Shown here piece after piece: positions 10,767 through 24,164 of a DNA stretch of 64,000 nt. Within the stretch, counting starts at the first letter, position 1. The number at the start of each line of letters is the position of its first letter. Location: contig CM032228.1 in assembly GCA_019009955.1 (NCBI GenBank), positions 206,101,001-206,165,000 on the forward strand. Direction: 5' to 3'. The notes under the pieces are model-generated. The model did no database searches, was not told where the DNA came from, and saw only the letters and a program-made list of their open reading frames with translations. The translations under genes and the position numbers were made by a program. This DNA is from Riptortus pedestris (Eukaryota; Arthropoda; Insecta; Hemiptera; Alydidae).

Positions 10767-13700
10767 GTCATCTTCGCCCATACAAACTTCCAGTGGTATT
10801 CACTTCGGCTTGATATTTGGAACTGCCTTCATCTATGTGGAATTTATGCTTTTCACACATATTTTGGGCTTTTGCTCTTGCATGCATGACGTTTTCCTTT
10901 GATCCTGTAAGCATCTACTGGTATTTGACCATGCCGTGCATCTAGCAATGCTTCACTTTTTGAAATGCATCGCCACAGACATCGTCTATTCGTTCATAGG
11001 CTCTGCAATAAGTTAGTCTTTGAATATGAATTATTATTATTGAATTGAATCGATGTAAGCAATGGATAAATTAATGCTGTAGGCATTTGAAATGTAGAAA
11101 TTCGGTGATTATAATTTACAATGCAGTAATAAATAGTTGCAAAATCCAAATAATATGACAAAGTACTTATAAAATAATAATTCAGAATTTAATTAAAAAT
11201 GGCTTGCGGGGTATCTAGAAATTAATTTCAGAATAAATTATTCTCAAATTTAATACATTTATATTTTTATTTTAAGTACCAGGTATCACACAAAATATTA
11301 CAACGTCCCTTCCCAAACGAACCTAGAAGATCATATACTCGTTGTTGTATAACAGCATCTTCAGGATTTGTGGTGCTATTATACATTATATAAGCTATTT
11401 ATAAACTTCAAAGGTTTTTATAAAATATACTTACCTAAAATCTCATTGATGTGAAAAATGAGATAGGTTTTCAATTTTTGAGTGAAGTAAGTTTTTCCCT
11501 CAGTTCTAACATTGGATTGGACACATCTAGCTACCCTATTTCCTTTTATTCATTTGTCACTGTTTTGAGTTATCTTGAATCTCTAAGTCTAATTAAACTA
11601 TTTTAGCTATAAGTCTCATAGGGTGTCAAAAATTCCGACGAATGAATTCCATAGTCTTGTGGTCAGAAAAGTTACGAAAAGTAACATCTCATACATGAAT
11701 TGTTTTCACACCTCTTAAATTTAATGTTATTTCCACGAAGAATTAATTATATCCGGATGGTATTTTATTTTTTATTTATTTGGTTTGTTCCCCACAGCGA
11801 TGGTGATTGGCATGGATGGTATTTTAAAATATTTTAGTTTTAATTACACAGTTCTATGATAAATAAAACTCAGGAAATGCAGGAAGCCAATAAATAAAAC
11901 TCAAATGGAATAACTAAAATCAAACCACAAGCATCGCAAGTGCTGCTAAAATCCAACTAGTTATTACTAATTATAAATTATTTTGTGTGACATTTATGTA
12001 TTTTGCGGTATAGCAGACTAAAGTATTTTAGTTAGATATTCATGACAAAATATCAGTATACCTTATATTTATATCACCCCACATTATAATTCTATTCCAT
12101 TTATTCATTCAAACCTGTTAATTTTATATTTTTTGTAATATGATTAGGCTGCCAACTAATTAGGTAAAACTAATTAACAAATCAAATATAATTAATAATA
12201 ATGAAGAGTTATTCATTAGAAAGAAGACTTAAATAAATTGACAAAGATAATTAAAGAAAGGAAACGAAGCTTTATCTTTTGTGTCTCTGCCTCAGAAAAC
12301 TCTTTGCCTGGAGTCCAATGACATTAAGCTAGAACTATTCCTTTGTGAAAGCTAACACCCACTGAACCTTCAAACGAAATACCTTCTTCTGGACTAACCG
12401 ATGCGGAAATAAAGAGAAAGCAAATTGATTTAATTCATTGTCTCTTGCAATAGTAAATTCCACTTGCAAGGCAAAAGTGTAATTAGGACTTTGAAATTGG
12501 ATTTATGTAATAAGAACCAGAAGCACAATTTACAAAATAAAAAATACACTAACATTTGAAACAGAACTCTCTGTATATGACGAGTCATTTACTTCCAAAC
12601 TTAGCGTTCAAATATATTCCTTTTAAAGAAAGAAGATATGTCAATATCATGCTGAAAATAAAAACCAAAGATTCATATTAAAGCTACAATAAGTCGCTTA
12701 ATATTTAAATATATATTTTATAAAATTACTACTGCAACAAAATATATCAGTGTGTATGCGTAAGGTAACAGCAATTAAATCAAAGCCCAATAATTCAATG
12801 TAAAAACTAAAAAATCAAGTAAACAATTTTTATATTTAAAAAAAATATTCAAGTATTTAATATTTAGCTCTTGCCATTACCAAATTTTAATTGAATACTT
12901 CTTCTCTTACACAATGGGCTATATTTATAGTCTCACTTTAAAAATGGCAATTTCATATAAGAATAATAAGGGAAGCAGGGAAAATCAACGACTCATATAA
13001 ACATATTACTTGGCCACCCTGGCACTTTTATTATCTCTGGCACAATAATACACATGGGCATCTCAAAGAAATAAAAAAAATTGCCTCAAACTAATACCAA
13101 GGAATTAACACTTATCAATTGAGGGATTATGTTTACAGTGAGTGGCAGCGGATGTAGGACAATTTTACAGGAACAATCCATTAAACGCCTTTCTGTTTCA
13201 AAATTTCATATACGTTTTACAATAGGTCATTCATTCTTGGCTAAGACATCACATGGAAAACCAGCGTCAACTTCTGACAATCAAATGAACAGACTGACAA
13301 AAAGAAATCCAACATAACATAAATGAACTACCGGCAGAGTATCCATTGTATTGAGATATATTTAAACTACTGTTTGAAACAATATAAACAGCTAAAAGAC
13401 AAACACATTATAAAAAATAACGCGTTCGGAAAAACGTTTAAATAAATAATATTGTATCTCTGTTTTTATCTTTCACCATGACGTAATTAATTGCTTTTTC
13501 ATTATTTTAATCGTTGTCTACTTTATTATTTTTAGTGTTTCTGAGGATCTGAAGATGACAAAAGATTCCTTGAATTATAAAATATATCCATGTAAAAGTT
13601 ATATACCAATGACTTATTTTTTGTTTACTAGGAAAGGTCGTTCATCTAACCAAAATAGTTCAATGGATAAGCCCGATACAAATTATTATATTGCATGCTG

Positions 13701-15085
13701 AAGTATTTTCAATCGATTAAATCGTTATACAATAAATTTATAACATTAGATAAGGACGTCAAAAGAGAAAACAAATGGTTAGTGTTTGAGGCGTGAAAGG
13801 GTGAGTGGAGCTCGTTAATTTCCCGCCATGACAAAACAGCTGGTCGATATCGTATTGTTAGCTAATTCTCTGCCCAACACAATGGCAAACGCTGAGCTGT
13901 TCTCATTGTGCCGAGCGCAAACACGACCCACTAATGCACCTACCGGGCAACAAGTGTTTGGGCTTTCACCGTTTTTCAATCTTTGTTCAGAATAATAAAT
14001 CACTTATAAAAGGTTGTTTATAATTACAAAAATGGCAAATCTCTGCCTTGGCAATATTATTATTATATTTATTTATTTTAAATAATCTAAATGCTGGGAG
14101 AATCATGCAAAAATAATGAATGTTCCTTGATATTTTTCATTCCCTATTTTTCTTTATTTTATTCTGCTGACATATAAACACATTAAACAATAATTAAAAA
14201 AGTTTTAAATTTGTATTCACTTATTGCGAACTGTTCTCCCTATCTAAGAAAATTCATAAATACACAATGGACGAGAATAATTTAAATACCATTGCCCTGA
14301 GCTCAAAACAAGTTAAATATCATATACACTCTCAACATGATTTATAAAACGATCGAAAACCATTGAATTGAACATATAATGCTCTATTGAAAAAATGGTT
14401 AAAATGCTACATAACCTCCTTTCACTTCTATGAAATTAGACAAACAAACTGTTCGCTCCACGCCATTTAAAAATATTAAATTTTAAAGTCAAATAAGATA
14501 TTTCCATTTCTCTACATTGGTACAAAAAATGTCACAAAACATAATTTATTAATTAAAAAAATTGTCCACGACATTTTTTTCGTATCTCTAAAAGACATAG
14601 ATATAATTAGCCAATCTTGAGATTTTGCCAAAATTCAAAGTTTAAGTTTGAGGTTATCAGATCTGCCCTCCTTTCTTCACCTTGAGCCACCCAACTCTGT
14701 ATCCCATTGTTTCAAAATGAACCGGCACCCTAATCAAAATCAAAGAAAAGGTGATGCTTGATTTACCGTACAAACTATTTTCAGACGTTATTTATGATAA
14801 GACAAATCCTACTTTCCTTTTGATAATAAACATTTCTTGATATCATTATTAGGATTCTTCCTGTGTTCCTTGTTTTCAGCCTATAGTTTGTAAGTTAGTA
14901 GAAAAGGTTGACTGACAGAATCAAAGAGCTGTTTCGTACTAAAAAAAGCATCGGGTCTTATCTGTCTTCTTTTATAAACTCGAAAGCAAATCCAATAGCC
15001 TATTTTTCAAACTTCATACTTATTCAACTTTAATTCATTAAGGGAAAAAATAGATCAAAATTCTAATAAATACTTAATAGTAATT
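10767..15085. other. Intergenic, AT-rich; nothing recognised
   Basis: This long unique stretch shows no exon, RNA gene or known repeat. Short open frames (13129-13317 plus, 13815-14003 minus) have no domain or splice support. Confidence 0.5.
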
Positions 15086-15995
15086 TAGGGGAAAGTGGGG
15101 TAAAACCGGGTAGCTAAGGTTTGAAGGCCTCCAGAAAACGTTTACCTCAAATAAGTAAAGTTTTGTTGTATTAAAGTCTACTTAACTAGACTTAAACTAC
15201 AGTTTCAAAAACATAATCTAAAATTTTAAGGAAGTTTTACCCTACTTTTTTTGTAAAAAGTCATTTTGCCCGGTTTTACCCCACTAGTAGGGTAAATCCG
15301 GGTACATATGTTTTTCTTTTGAAAAAATAAAAATGTAATGATTTTTAATCAAATTAATGATTTTTCGATAATATAAAATGTTGTTTGATGCATTAAAACA
15401 AACCCCCTTTTGGGAACAATACAAAAAAAGGAAGTAAAAATATAAACAAATAACAACATTCATCTTTTTAGCTATTTTAAAACCATTATATATTTCAAAA
15501 AGTAAATTCATAGTTGCAAGATTTATCATATTTCTTGTCATTATACATGCTTTTACAGTATAATTAAACAAAATTAGGTAAAATATACTTTTCATGTTTC
15601 GAGATTCCTGGCATAGCTGCTACCCGGATTTACCCCACAAGTAAAGTTTAAATAAATCATTGCGTCATTCGGGCATACCAAACGCTAAAGACAATTACTT
15701 AGTGCTAAAATAAAGTTAAATAAAACTTGTATTAAGGTAACTACATGGCTGTATTCTAATTGGAATAGGAGCGTAGTGCAATCAAAAACCTTTTCCTCCA
15801 AAATCATAACGAAAATTGAATTATTGTCACTGACACAAAACAAGCACGACTATCGATTTAGCGTAATGGCCGCTGCTGCATCATCAAAGGTGGATTGTAG
15901 TTGCTCCGTTATCAGCCCGACTGCAGGACACACAAAGGCTAAGAGGAGGTACCCGGTTTGCCCCCGACTACCCGCTTTTACCCAACTCTCCCCTA
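15086..15995. mobile_element. TIR element with reiterated GGGTAAA-CCGGG ends
   Basis: The left end TAGGGGAAAGTGGGGTAAAA is matched by the inverted right end TTTTACCCAACTCTCCCCTA. The match extends to about 28 bp with 3 mismatches, through CCGGGTAG on the left. TA at both tips suggests a TA target duplication. The same terminal motif recurs inside at about 15269, 15288, 15621 and 15951 in both orientations, so the 910 bp may be nested or rearranged copies. No transposase was recognised; the 103-codon minus-strand frame at 15284-15595 is AT-rich and domain-free. A non-autonomous DNA transposon is the best reading. Confidence 0.65.
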
Positions 15996-16008
15996 TATGT
16001 TGTTTTTT

Positions 16009-16126
16009 AGCAAATTTCCCTTAAGGGAAATCAGCTATTGAGGTCGTACTCATGACGCGATTTTCGAAAATTTTCTTCAAATGTCCATCGATCCTACCCA
16101 GGAGATGACGAAAATGAGGTCCGTTC

Positions 16127-16204
<78 letters not shown>

Positions 16205-16522
16205 CTGTTAACGCTCTAGCGGTCGCAATTTTTGTTTGATCGTTATGAAACTCGATATTTAACCGTTTTATGTAAAAAGACAGATCAAGTTCGTTAATGG
16301 CTGAAATCGGACCAGAGGGAGGGGGGATTTAAAGGGGGGGGGGGATTTTCGATAATTCAAAATATCTCCGTTATTATGCATCGGATCGAAAAATTGTAAA
16401 GAACCAATCTTATTGCAAATTACATTTACTATAAATATTGTTATATACATTTATTCTCTATCTTGAATATTAACCGAGATATTTGCATTTTTATGAAGTC
16501 TGTAATCTGCTTAGTTTACGCA
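16009..16522 (-). mobile_element. HINE-like element, head-deleted
   Basis: Read in reverse it ends with the hairpin and GGGAAATTTGCT. Its body includes a (TA)n tract of about 69 bp at 16132-16200, the TCTAGCGGTCGCAATTTTTG block and poly-G/C. Most of the 5' head is missing: after GAAGTCTGTA the sequence jumps to ATCTGCTTAGTTTACGCAG. Confidence 0.85.
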
Positions 16523-16641
16523 GCTGATTTCCCTTGAGGGATTTCCCTTATTGAGGTTGTACTCATGACTTATTTTTCGATATTTTTCATCAAATGTCCA
16601 TCGACACTACCTAGTAGATAACTGAAATGAGGTCCGTTCTA

Positions 16642-16700
<59 letters not shown>

Positions 16701-17121
16701 TCTGTTACCGCTCTAGCGGTCGCAATTTTTGTTTGATCGTTACCAAACTCGATATTTAGTCATTTTATGTAAAAAGAAAGACTAAGTTCGTTAACGGCTG
16801 AAATCGGACCGGTGGGAGGGGGAGTTTAAACGGGAGGATTTTCGAAAATTCCAAATATCTCCGTTACTATACGTCGGATCGAAACATTGTACAGAATCAA
16901 TCTTATTGCAAATTAAATTTACTATAAATATTGTTACATACATTTATTCTCTATCTTGAATATTAACTGAGATATTTGCATTTTTACTAAATCTGGACGA
17001 GTGACTCCCGCCAAAAGCTAGTTCGGCCGTTTCCTTAACTGCTCGGCTCTCGTGAAATTTCTCTATTGTATAACTTCACGTGGGAAATCTGCTTAGTTTA
17101 CGCAGCCCCTGCGTAACGGGC
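16523..17121 (-). mobile_element. HINE-like element, full (head module 2), tandem
   Basis: This copy directly abuts the previous one in the same orientation. (TA)n lies at 16645-16697. Its 5' head carries the module with GGCCGAACTAGCTTTTGGCGGGAG in reverse, then GGGAAATCTGCTTAGTTTACGCAGCCCCTGCGTAACGGGC, which is the 5' hairpin end. An A-run (T-run on this strand) follows. Confidence 0.85.
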
Positions 17122-17766
17122 TTTTTTTTGTCATCTCTGAACCCAAACATTTATTTTGTGGACAATGAAATAATTTTAAAAGTAAAGATAAATTGCCACA
17201 TTATGGAGTTTATTAAACAGTGGTGTCTCTGGACATTTACTAAGTCAATTAATAATTTTAATAACATATTGTCATCAGTGTCATTTCATCTACATCAAAT
17301 TCATTTATGTAAATTATCAAATATAAAAAATTCCTCCAATTAACCTTATTACTAATGAATGCTTTAATAACGACTGTGAACAAAACTTTGACTAAAAGCA
17401 ATAATTATTCAAATAGAATTATAACTTACGAAGAAGTTTTGAGAGAGGTCGTGCAGTGATTACTAAATTGTTAGTTCGTTGAGAACTCAGAGCTAGTTGA
17501 ATCCATTATCATAAATTAATTATAATAAATTAAGAAGATCTCTCAATTACAGTATTTTTCTCTCTTCCTTGTATAATTAAAAAGAAATTAAATTAAAATT
17601 TCCTTCTTTTATTTCTAATTGAAAAATAATTTTACAAATTCTTCAGGCGTTTTTATTCTTTATTTTTTATGAAATTTATTATTCTAAATCAGCTCTCATA
17701 TGATTAATTCCAAATAAATGGTCTTTTTATAAAAATTGAAAAAGAGAGAGCTAATTTATTATTCTA
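17122..17766. other. Intergenic; nothing recognised
   Basis: AT-rich sequence with no recognisable feature. Confidence 0.5.
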
Positions 17767-17965
17767 AATTGGGGCTCATGTTGGTCATGTGAGTTAAAGC
17801 GTTAGCTATTAACTCACATGGCCAATCTTGAGTGGCGAGTTCGATTCCAGGCAATAGGAGATTTATTTAGTGACGGACTCACTAAATAAAATCCTTAGAA
17901 TGACTGGTAACCTGTAGATAATCCGTCCCAATAGTAGCAAAAAGTATAAATTAATAAATAATTTA
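17767..17965 (+). mobile_element. tRNA-derived SINE
   Basis: GGGGCTCATGTTGGTCATGTGAGTTAAAGCG matches the A-box region and GAGTTCGATTCC is the B box. ATTTATTTAGTGACGGACTC and ACCTGTAGATAATCCGTCCC follow. It is more diverged than the copy at 9026. Confidence 0.85.
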
Positions 17966-20350
17966 ATTTTGATTCTAAATCAGTAATGATTGTGTGAGCC
18001 CTGAGACTAAGATATTGTCATCTTGAGTTGTATAACAAAATAATTATGAGTCTACAGTCTCCCAAGTCCTCCAACTATCACTAACTGGCGTGCATAAATC
18101 CATTTGATCTCTGCCATCTATTCCGGCCACTATTTCTCCTTCCTGGCGTTTACTGTCTAAGACTATCATTATCTAGGTACTTGAATATGCTTTAACAAGT
18201 ATAAGTGAACACTTTCAAATGGACTGGACCACCAGTATCCTAGGACTACCTAGACTTTCCTATATATTTTTTCACTTATATTTCATATCAAGATTTTTGA
18301 AATAGTATTTTGAATTCTTCCCCAACATCAATCCACCAATGGACCCATGCTTCTAACAGTAATCAACACGTCGCCAGCATACACTATATACTCCTAAAGC
18401 CATTGTATGTATTACCTTTTTTTACTTTATTACTGAAGGATTCTAATCGTAGCTTTAATCTTCTTTCCGACCAAACAGTTGTGATCCAAAACAGAGAATT
18501 ATTCTCTCTCTAGGCGCCATTTCAAACCATATCTCCAGATATCGCTGTTCATTATTTTTTCTAATTGAAATATTTTTTATTATTATTAATATATAGGAAA
18601 ATTAATTGTGAGAGGCAATACGCGTATATGCTTTGAATTTGGAGCGTGTTACCAATTTAGGAACCCATTCTAGGACTATCTCATTCCCCTACTAGTGACG
18701 AGAGAAGTATTATCTAGCCTCTGTTGCTATTGCACCTCAATGAGCGACCGATTCTGTGTTTTCGGTGTTGATGCCCGGTACTTTCTCTCTCGTTCTGCCG
18801 GATTCACTGCCCTTGATGAATCAAGTTGTATTTTCTCAGGTGCACGAATTATCTTTGTTTTCTGCTCTAACCTACCCAGGCGGAATTTATGTCTCATTCT
18901 TCATCCCTTTTCTTTCCCTCACCCTTCAGCGTCTAGTCTCTCAGGATAAATGCTTCAGATTAAGACTGCTTTTCTACAATATTTTTTATTTCTTAAATAC
19001 GCATTTGTACTTTGCCCATTTTATGCCCTCGCTAATATGAGCTCACCAGAGCTTATCATATTTTTTTTTTTAAATTAATTATCATTTCATTTACTCTAGT
19101 TGGGCTTGTTCATATAGCTATAGCTCTTAAATAGTGGTGGTTTGAAGGAAAGGATCCAGAGGTACATGGTCAAAAAATATTCTAAAATTTAAAAGTAATA
19201 AAATATATTAAACTTTGAGCTAGCTGCTGAAGGATTATTGTCGCCGGTTAGAAGAAAAAAAAAGGTCAAACACCTTCACGCAAAGTTTGTTTAACCACAG
19301 CATATTACTTTTGAAGCTTGGCGTTTTTCTGAGTGCTCTATATGATTCAAGGCGGGCCTAAATAGTACTTCAACTGTAGGGGAACTGCATAGTACTTCAA
19401 GGTATGGGACCTTCAGTAATTCCCTTGGTGACAGTCTGGCAAGTAAAGTGACAGCCGTAGCAGCAACCACCTTTAGCAGAAAAATGTTGATGAGTCATAG
19501 CATCCACAGTACCTTGAAATAGAGAGAATTAGATGGTCTTAGAATAGAAGGAATTAACTTTTTTTACACTTATCCTTGTTAAGAACTTGCATTAATTACA
19601 CTCCATATTAGTTTTTAAACATCTTAAAATAAAATCTCTAAATAATAAAACGTTCACGCCTAGATGTTAGCATAATAGTTGAAAGTGAGTTCTAAATTAA
19701 GCTATTCACCTCCTAAGCTCTCGAAGTTTATTGAAGTGAGCAGAGCAGCGATTATCTGCCTTGAAGTCTCAGAGAGATAGTAAACTTACAGTCGTAACAC
19801 TCGAAATCACCTCGAAATTACGTCTCCACTCACCAAAGTTGAAGAGATTATCTCCTTAGGACAGAACGCACCTCTTCGCCTCCCTAAACTTTAGTGATCT
19901 TGAAATGTTAGCCGTTCCGCGTCATTCCGCGAGATACCTATGCAGTAATACTCTTATAATCGAGAAAACCACTCAAGCAAATTGATACCAATTTAGCTGG
20001 AGAGCAGTGGGATCCATTGTAGAGAGAGACAGAGAGAGAGTGAGTAGAGATAAGGGGATGGAGGATGTGGAATTGACGTGAAAAGGTCCGAGAGAACCTA
20101 ACAACAAAGACAGCTAGCTACTAACAAGATGACGCTTCAACATTGTAGTCTTGCCTTGTACTTCCTAACTTTCTTCTTTCGCCACTACAATAATGAAACT
20201 ATCCTTCCTGACTCGGACATAAAAACTCATCTGTAAGTCAACATGCCAAATATTTCACATATGACAACGAAAGAGTATCTTCTCTAAGGATATGTGTAAT
20301 AGATTATACATCTTTCACTATTTTAAGTTATTGGTTTATCGATTTCAAAA
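17966..20350. other. Intergenic; nothing recognised
   Basis: No recognisable gene or element. Open frames at 18310-18513 and 18695-19040 overlap each other without a domain. A short GA-rich stretch lies at about 20025-20060. Confidence 0.5.
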
Positions 20351-21094
20351 GTCCGTCACCTAGGGGCTGCTTAAAATAAGCAGATTTCCTACACAAAGGT
20401 TTACAATAGAGAAATCTGCATACTGCTAACACTTACCACCGTGAATAAATACAAACGGTAGTGAGAAATGTTTCAGTAAATTTTAATAAGCTCCCAACGG
20501 AAAGCGTCTGAATTGTAAACAAACATGTCTGCCAACCACTCAGAGCTGAGCGAATAGACAGACATCTCCCAAAGTAGAAGCTTACACCAGAGTCTCCACA
20601 CGAATTTCAGGAGAGCCAGTTACGGAAACGGTTGAACCCTCTTTCAGCGGAATCTCACGAACAGATAGCCGAATATGAAAAATGCAAATATCTCGGTTAC
20701 TATTCAAGTTAGAGAATAAGTGTATATAGAACATTTATAGTACATTTAATTTGCAACGAGATTCTTTCTATACAAGTTTTCGATATGACGTTAGTAACAG
20801 AGATATTTCGAATTTTCGAAAATCCCTCCTCTTAACTTCCCACTCCCACTGGTCCGATTTCAGCCAATAACGAACTTGACCTTTATTTTTGCATAATACG
20901 ATTGAGTATTGAGTTCGGTAACGATCAAACAAAAATTACGACCGCTAGAGCGTCAACAGATAAAATTATATATAAAAATGTGAACTCATTTTCGTCATCT
21001 CCTAGGTAGGGTAGTTGGATATTTGAAGAAATTTTTCGAAAATCGCGTCATGAGTACGGCCTCAATAGCTCATTTCCCTTTAGGGAAATCTGCT
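20351..21094 (+). mobile_element. HINE-like element, full-length, (TA)n contracted
   Basis: It has the 5' end GTCCGTCACCTAGGGGCTGC, AAGCAGATTTCC, head module 1 (GAAATCTGCATACTGCTAACAC), the CGACCGCTAGAGCG block, and CATGAGTACGGCCTCAATAGCTCATTTCCC with terminal GGGAAATCTGCT. The TA tract has shrunk to ATTATATATAAAA, so the microsatellite is not required for recognition of the family. AAAA flanks both ends. Confidence 0.85.
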
Positions 21095-23378
21095 AAAACA
21101 CACGAAACACTACCAGAAACATTATTACGCCCACTCAAAATTACTTTCAGATAAAGATGATACTACCTTACACGGCCTACCAAACGCAGAAAAAATCTGT
21201 TGTCTTTGCTAAGTATATTCTTTATTTTTTTAAATTAATGCCGATTGTTACTGAGACTTTTTATTCAATCTTATTTAATTGAGCTAGAGTGTCAGCAATA
21301 AACGTTATACAACATTTTGTACTTCAATCAGAGTTATCATTCAGGTTTATAAACTTTCTTACCCTGTTTTAAACAGTTTATTAATCGCTATTTTTTAATG
21401 GAACTATGAGGCACTAAGAAATACATTTAAGCAGCTTGCTCTGCAGATTACAAATAGCAGTATTATGTCCACGCAACATAGTAATATGTTATCGCGTAAT
21501 AGTAATGTAGGTAACGTCACCTTTATGTCATGTATGATTAACTAGGGGCTCCTCTGGCTACTGTGGCCTTGGCTTTACAAACAAGGACTAAAATCGATAA
21601 CTTAACAGTTAAGTGTAACGCACATTATATTGAATCACCGCTAAAGCTGAACAACGGAGATGTTACACTCTTTATGTTTTTCTTCATTAACTGCTTTTGG
21701 TTGAATGATATCGTTTTGAAGTATTTTTTTTTTATTGGGTAAAAATGTCTGTGTTTTATTCTTATTTATGAGACTTTTGCTGGAAGTACATTTTGAATTG
21801 GGAAAATTTTCCAAGAAAATGTTGTTTTCCTTCGTAAATTACTTACAAATTTAATGGAATGCACTCAATCCACCATCTTTAGTACTTTTTATGTGCTCAG
21901 TTTCAATGCCGAGTAAATATTCGCACCAATTATTGGTAAAATTATAAATCTAGAAGTTATTTCTTTTTTCGGCTCTACAACCCATTTAGTCATGGTCTTA
22001 TTGATCGCGCAGTTATCTCTGTTATTTGCTGCTGCCTTCCAGTTGCGAGTGTCAAATATAGCTAGTGCCTCGGAAGCAACACAATCTTCCAATGGTGTCC
22101 TAGAACATCCAACATTCTGAATTCCCAAATATGTGCTTCGACAGCAGGACTTAAGATGGGATTTCTTCAGGACTCATCCTTCTGACTTGGCCTGCCCATC
22201 GTAGCCGGAAAAACTTAATAACATACTATAAGGCGTCCAAGACCTTGTATATGTCTTTTAGCTCGAGGTTTGTTCTCCTGCGCCAATCTAGGGGTAATTA
22301 TCGAAGCATTTTTAAGGTTTTGCCAAAATTTGTAAGACATGAAACTTTACTTGTCCGATGATCATTTACTCTGACAAAAGCACTAAGGACTAATGCATTT
22401 ATGACTTATATTACGAAAGAAACTGTATTTTTATTCAGCGGAATACACCAAGAACAAAACATTAGCACTAATGTCGGCGCTACAGGCCTTTCAGGACCAG
22501 AATGCCCATCATTATCAATTCCCTCAATGACATCGTTTTAAAATATTTTTTATTGGGCAAAAAAGCTCTGTAATCATTCATGTTTTATTCTTATTTCTGG
22601 AAATACATTTCGAATTGAGATCTTCTAATTTCTGACACGGAGCCTCCAAGTTGCATATGCTTGATTCCACTGTGTTGAACTCACCTCCTTCACAGTCAAT
22701 AGAGCTGCTGACTTTTCTACATAATTAGATCTCACAAACAGAAATCGGGACCTATTTATTTGTATGTTCCTCTATTCAGAAAAACGTCCCCTCCAACAAC
22801 TTATTGGGCCAATAGAGAATAGTATGTGAGATGACAAAAGGATGCCATTACAGCAGTCAAATCGGCTTAGTTTACGCAACCGCTGCGTGGAAGACACCAA
22901 AACTGTTCCAGCAATTTTAGGAACTTGTTATTTTTCTAATCCCTTCACATCCAGGTTTCTTTCACATTGATAAGTGAATTAAACGAGAAGAAAGAATTTA
23001 ATTTTACATTCCTCCATGAAAACTCGAGCACAAGGGGATCAGAGTAATTCAAATGAAAGATACATGAAGGCAAAGTAGACCGAATACCATAACAGTAGTC
23101 CCGCAAGGCACTGCTGTCTTGACAAATAGCCATGCACCATACACATACAATACATTCACTTACCGCCCGAAAGCCTATCCATAAAGCAAATACCTGAAAA
23201 TATTTTATGTACTTGATATATCAGATTCAGGATAAGACAAAGCGGTGACAGAAAGACATGAATCAAATTATTTAATTTGATTAATAATAAATTAATTACT
23301 TTAAACGCCTTTTCAATGTTGAAAAGTAAATTTTAAAGAAAACATATTTATATTATCTGAATTACATAAAGGTAAATC

Positions 23379-23379
<1 letters not shown>
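21095..23379. other. Intergenic; one HINE-like tip
   Basis: No exon was recognised. At 22864-22895, CGGCTTAGTTTACGCAACCGCTGCGTGGAAG is a minus-strand 5' tip of the HINE-like family. The rest is unremarkable. Confidence 0.5.
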
Positions 23380-23426
<47 letters not shown>

Positions 23427-24164
23427 CTTTATGAAAACTTAATGTATAAGTTAAACCGGAAAAGGAGTAGAGGGAGTATAGAACAGGGTTTTTGTTTTAA
23501 AAATTCCAAATATCTCCCTTATTATATAACCAGAACAATATTATATAACAAATCAATTGTAGAATATCATATTCTAGACCAATTATTCTCTATATTTTTC
23601 AGCGTCCAGCCTTAAGTTTTTTGGCTTATATTAAAATACGTTATTCTCATTTCGAGCTTAAATATCAGTTATTTTTTGTATTGGCACTGTATTATATGAC
23701 GTACGTGGATAAGTTGGCGATTTCACATTATCAATTAACGTTAGTGTATAGGGTATCAGTCTGATGATATCATTCTCAATAAGCTTCACAAAAAATAAAT
23801 CACAAGTTATATGGTTGCTGCCCATAATCAGATCAAGAAGAATGAGAGAAAAGGGATAAAATACAAAATCATCTGCCTCTCCGTTATTATCCAGCAGATC
23901 GAAAAATGTTATAGACTCAAACATTTTAAAAATGAAACACTATTTTATTAATATTTTTTCTACACATGTTTCTCCAAGTCAAATATTAATGGGCTATTTG
24001 CATTTGTTTTTTGTTTTAAACCTTTAGTTAATCTTAAAACACGTTATATTCGGCCTACACTTCAAGTTTTTTTGTAAAGGTTTCTCATTAGGAATATCAT
24101 CTGAATATCATACATGTAGCACGTGAGAAATCTGCTAAGGGTACTGAGCACCTGTGTGACGGAC
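23380..24164 (-). mobile_element. HINE-like element, decayed
   Basis: A (TA)n tract (23380-23423) is followed in reverse order by weak family blocks (AAAATTCCAAATATCTCCCTTATTAT). The clear 5' end is GAGAAATCTGCT...CACCTGTGTGACGGAC at 24125-24164, then an A/T run. An internal stretch is too diverged to align by eye. Confidence 0.6.

Noticed and set aside
9927..10902. Several open frames on both strands; possible CRISPR-like or protein repeat
   Set aside because: They lie in the 103-bp satellite. The period is not a multiple of three, and whole units repeat with no repeat-spacer alternation.
15284..15595. 103-codon minus-strand frame as a possible transposase
   Set aside because: Very AT-rich, hydrophobic and without a catalytic motif; probably chance in the TIR element.
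18695..19040. Two overlapping frames of 84 and 94 codons
   Set aside because: They share the same bases in different frames and neither has a recognisable domain or conserved motif.
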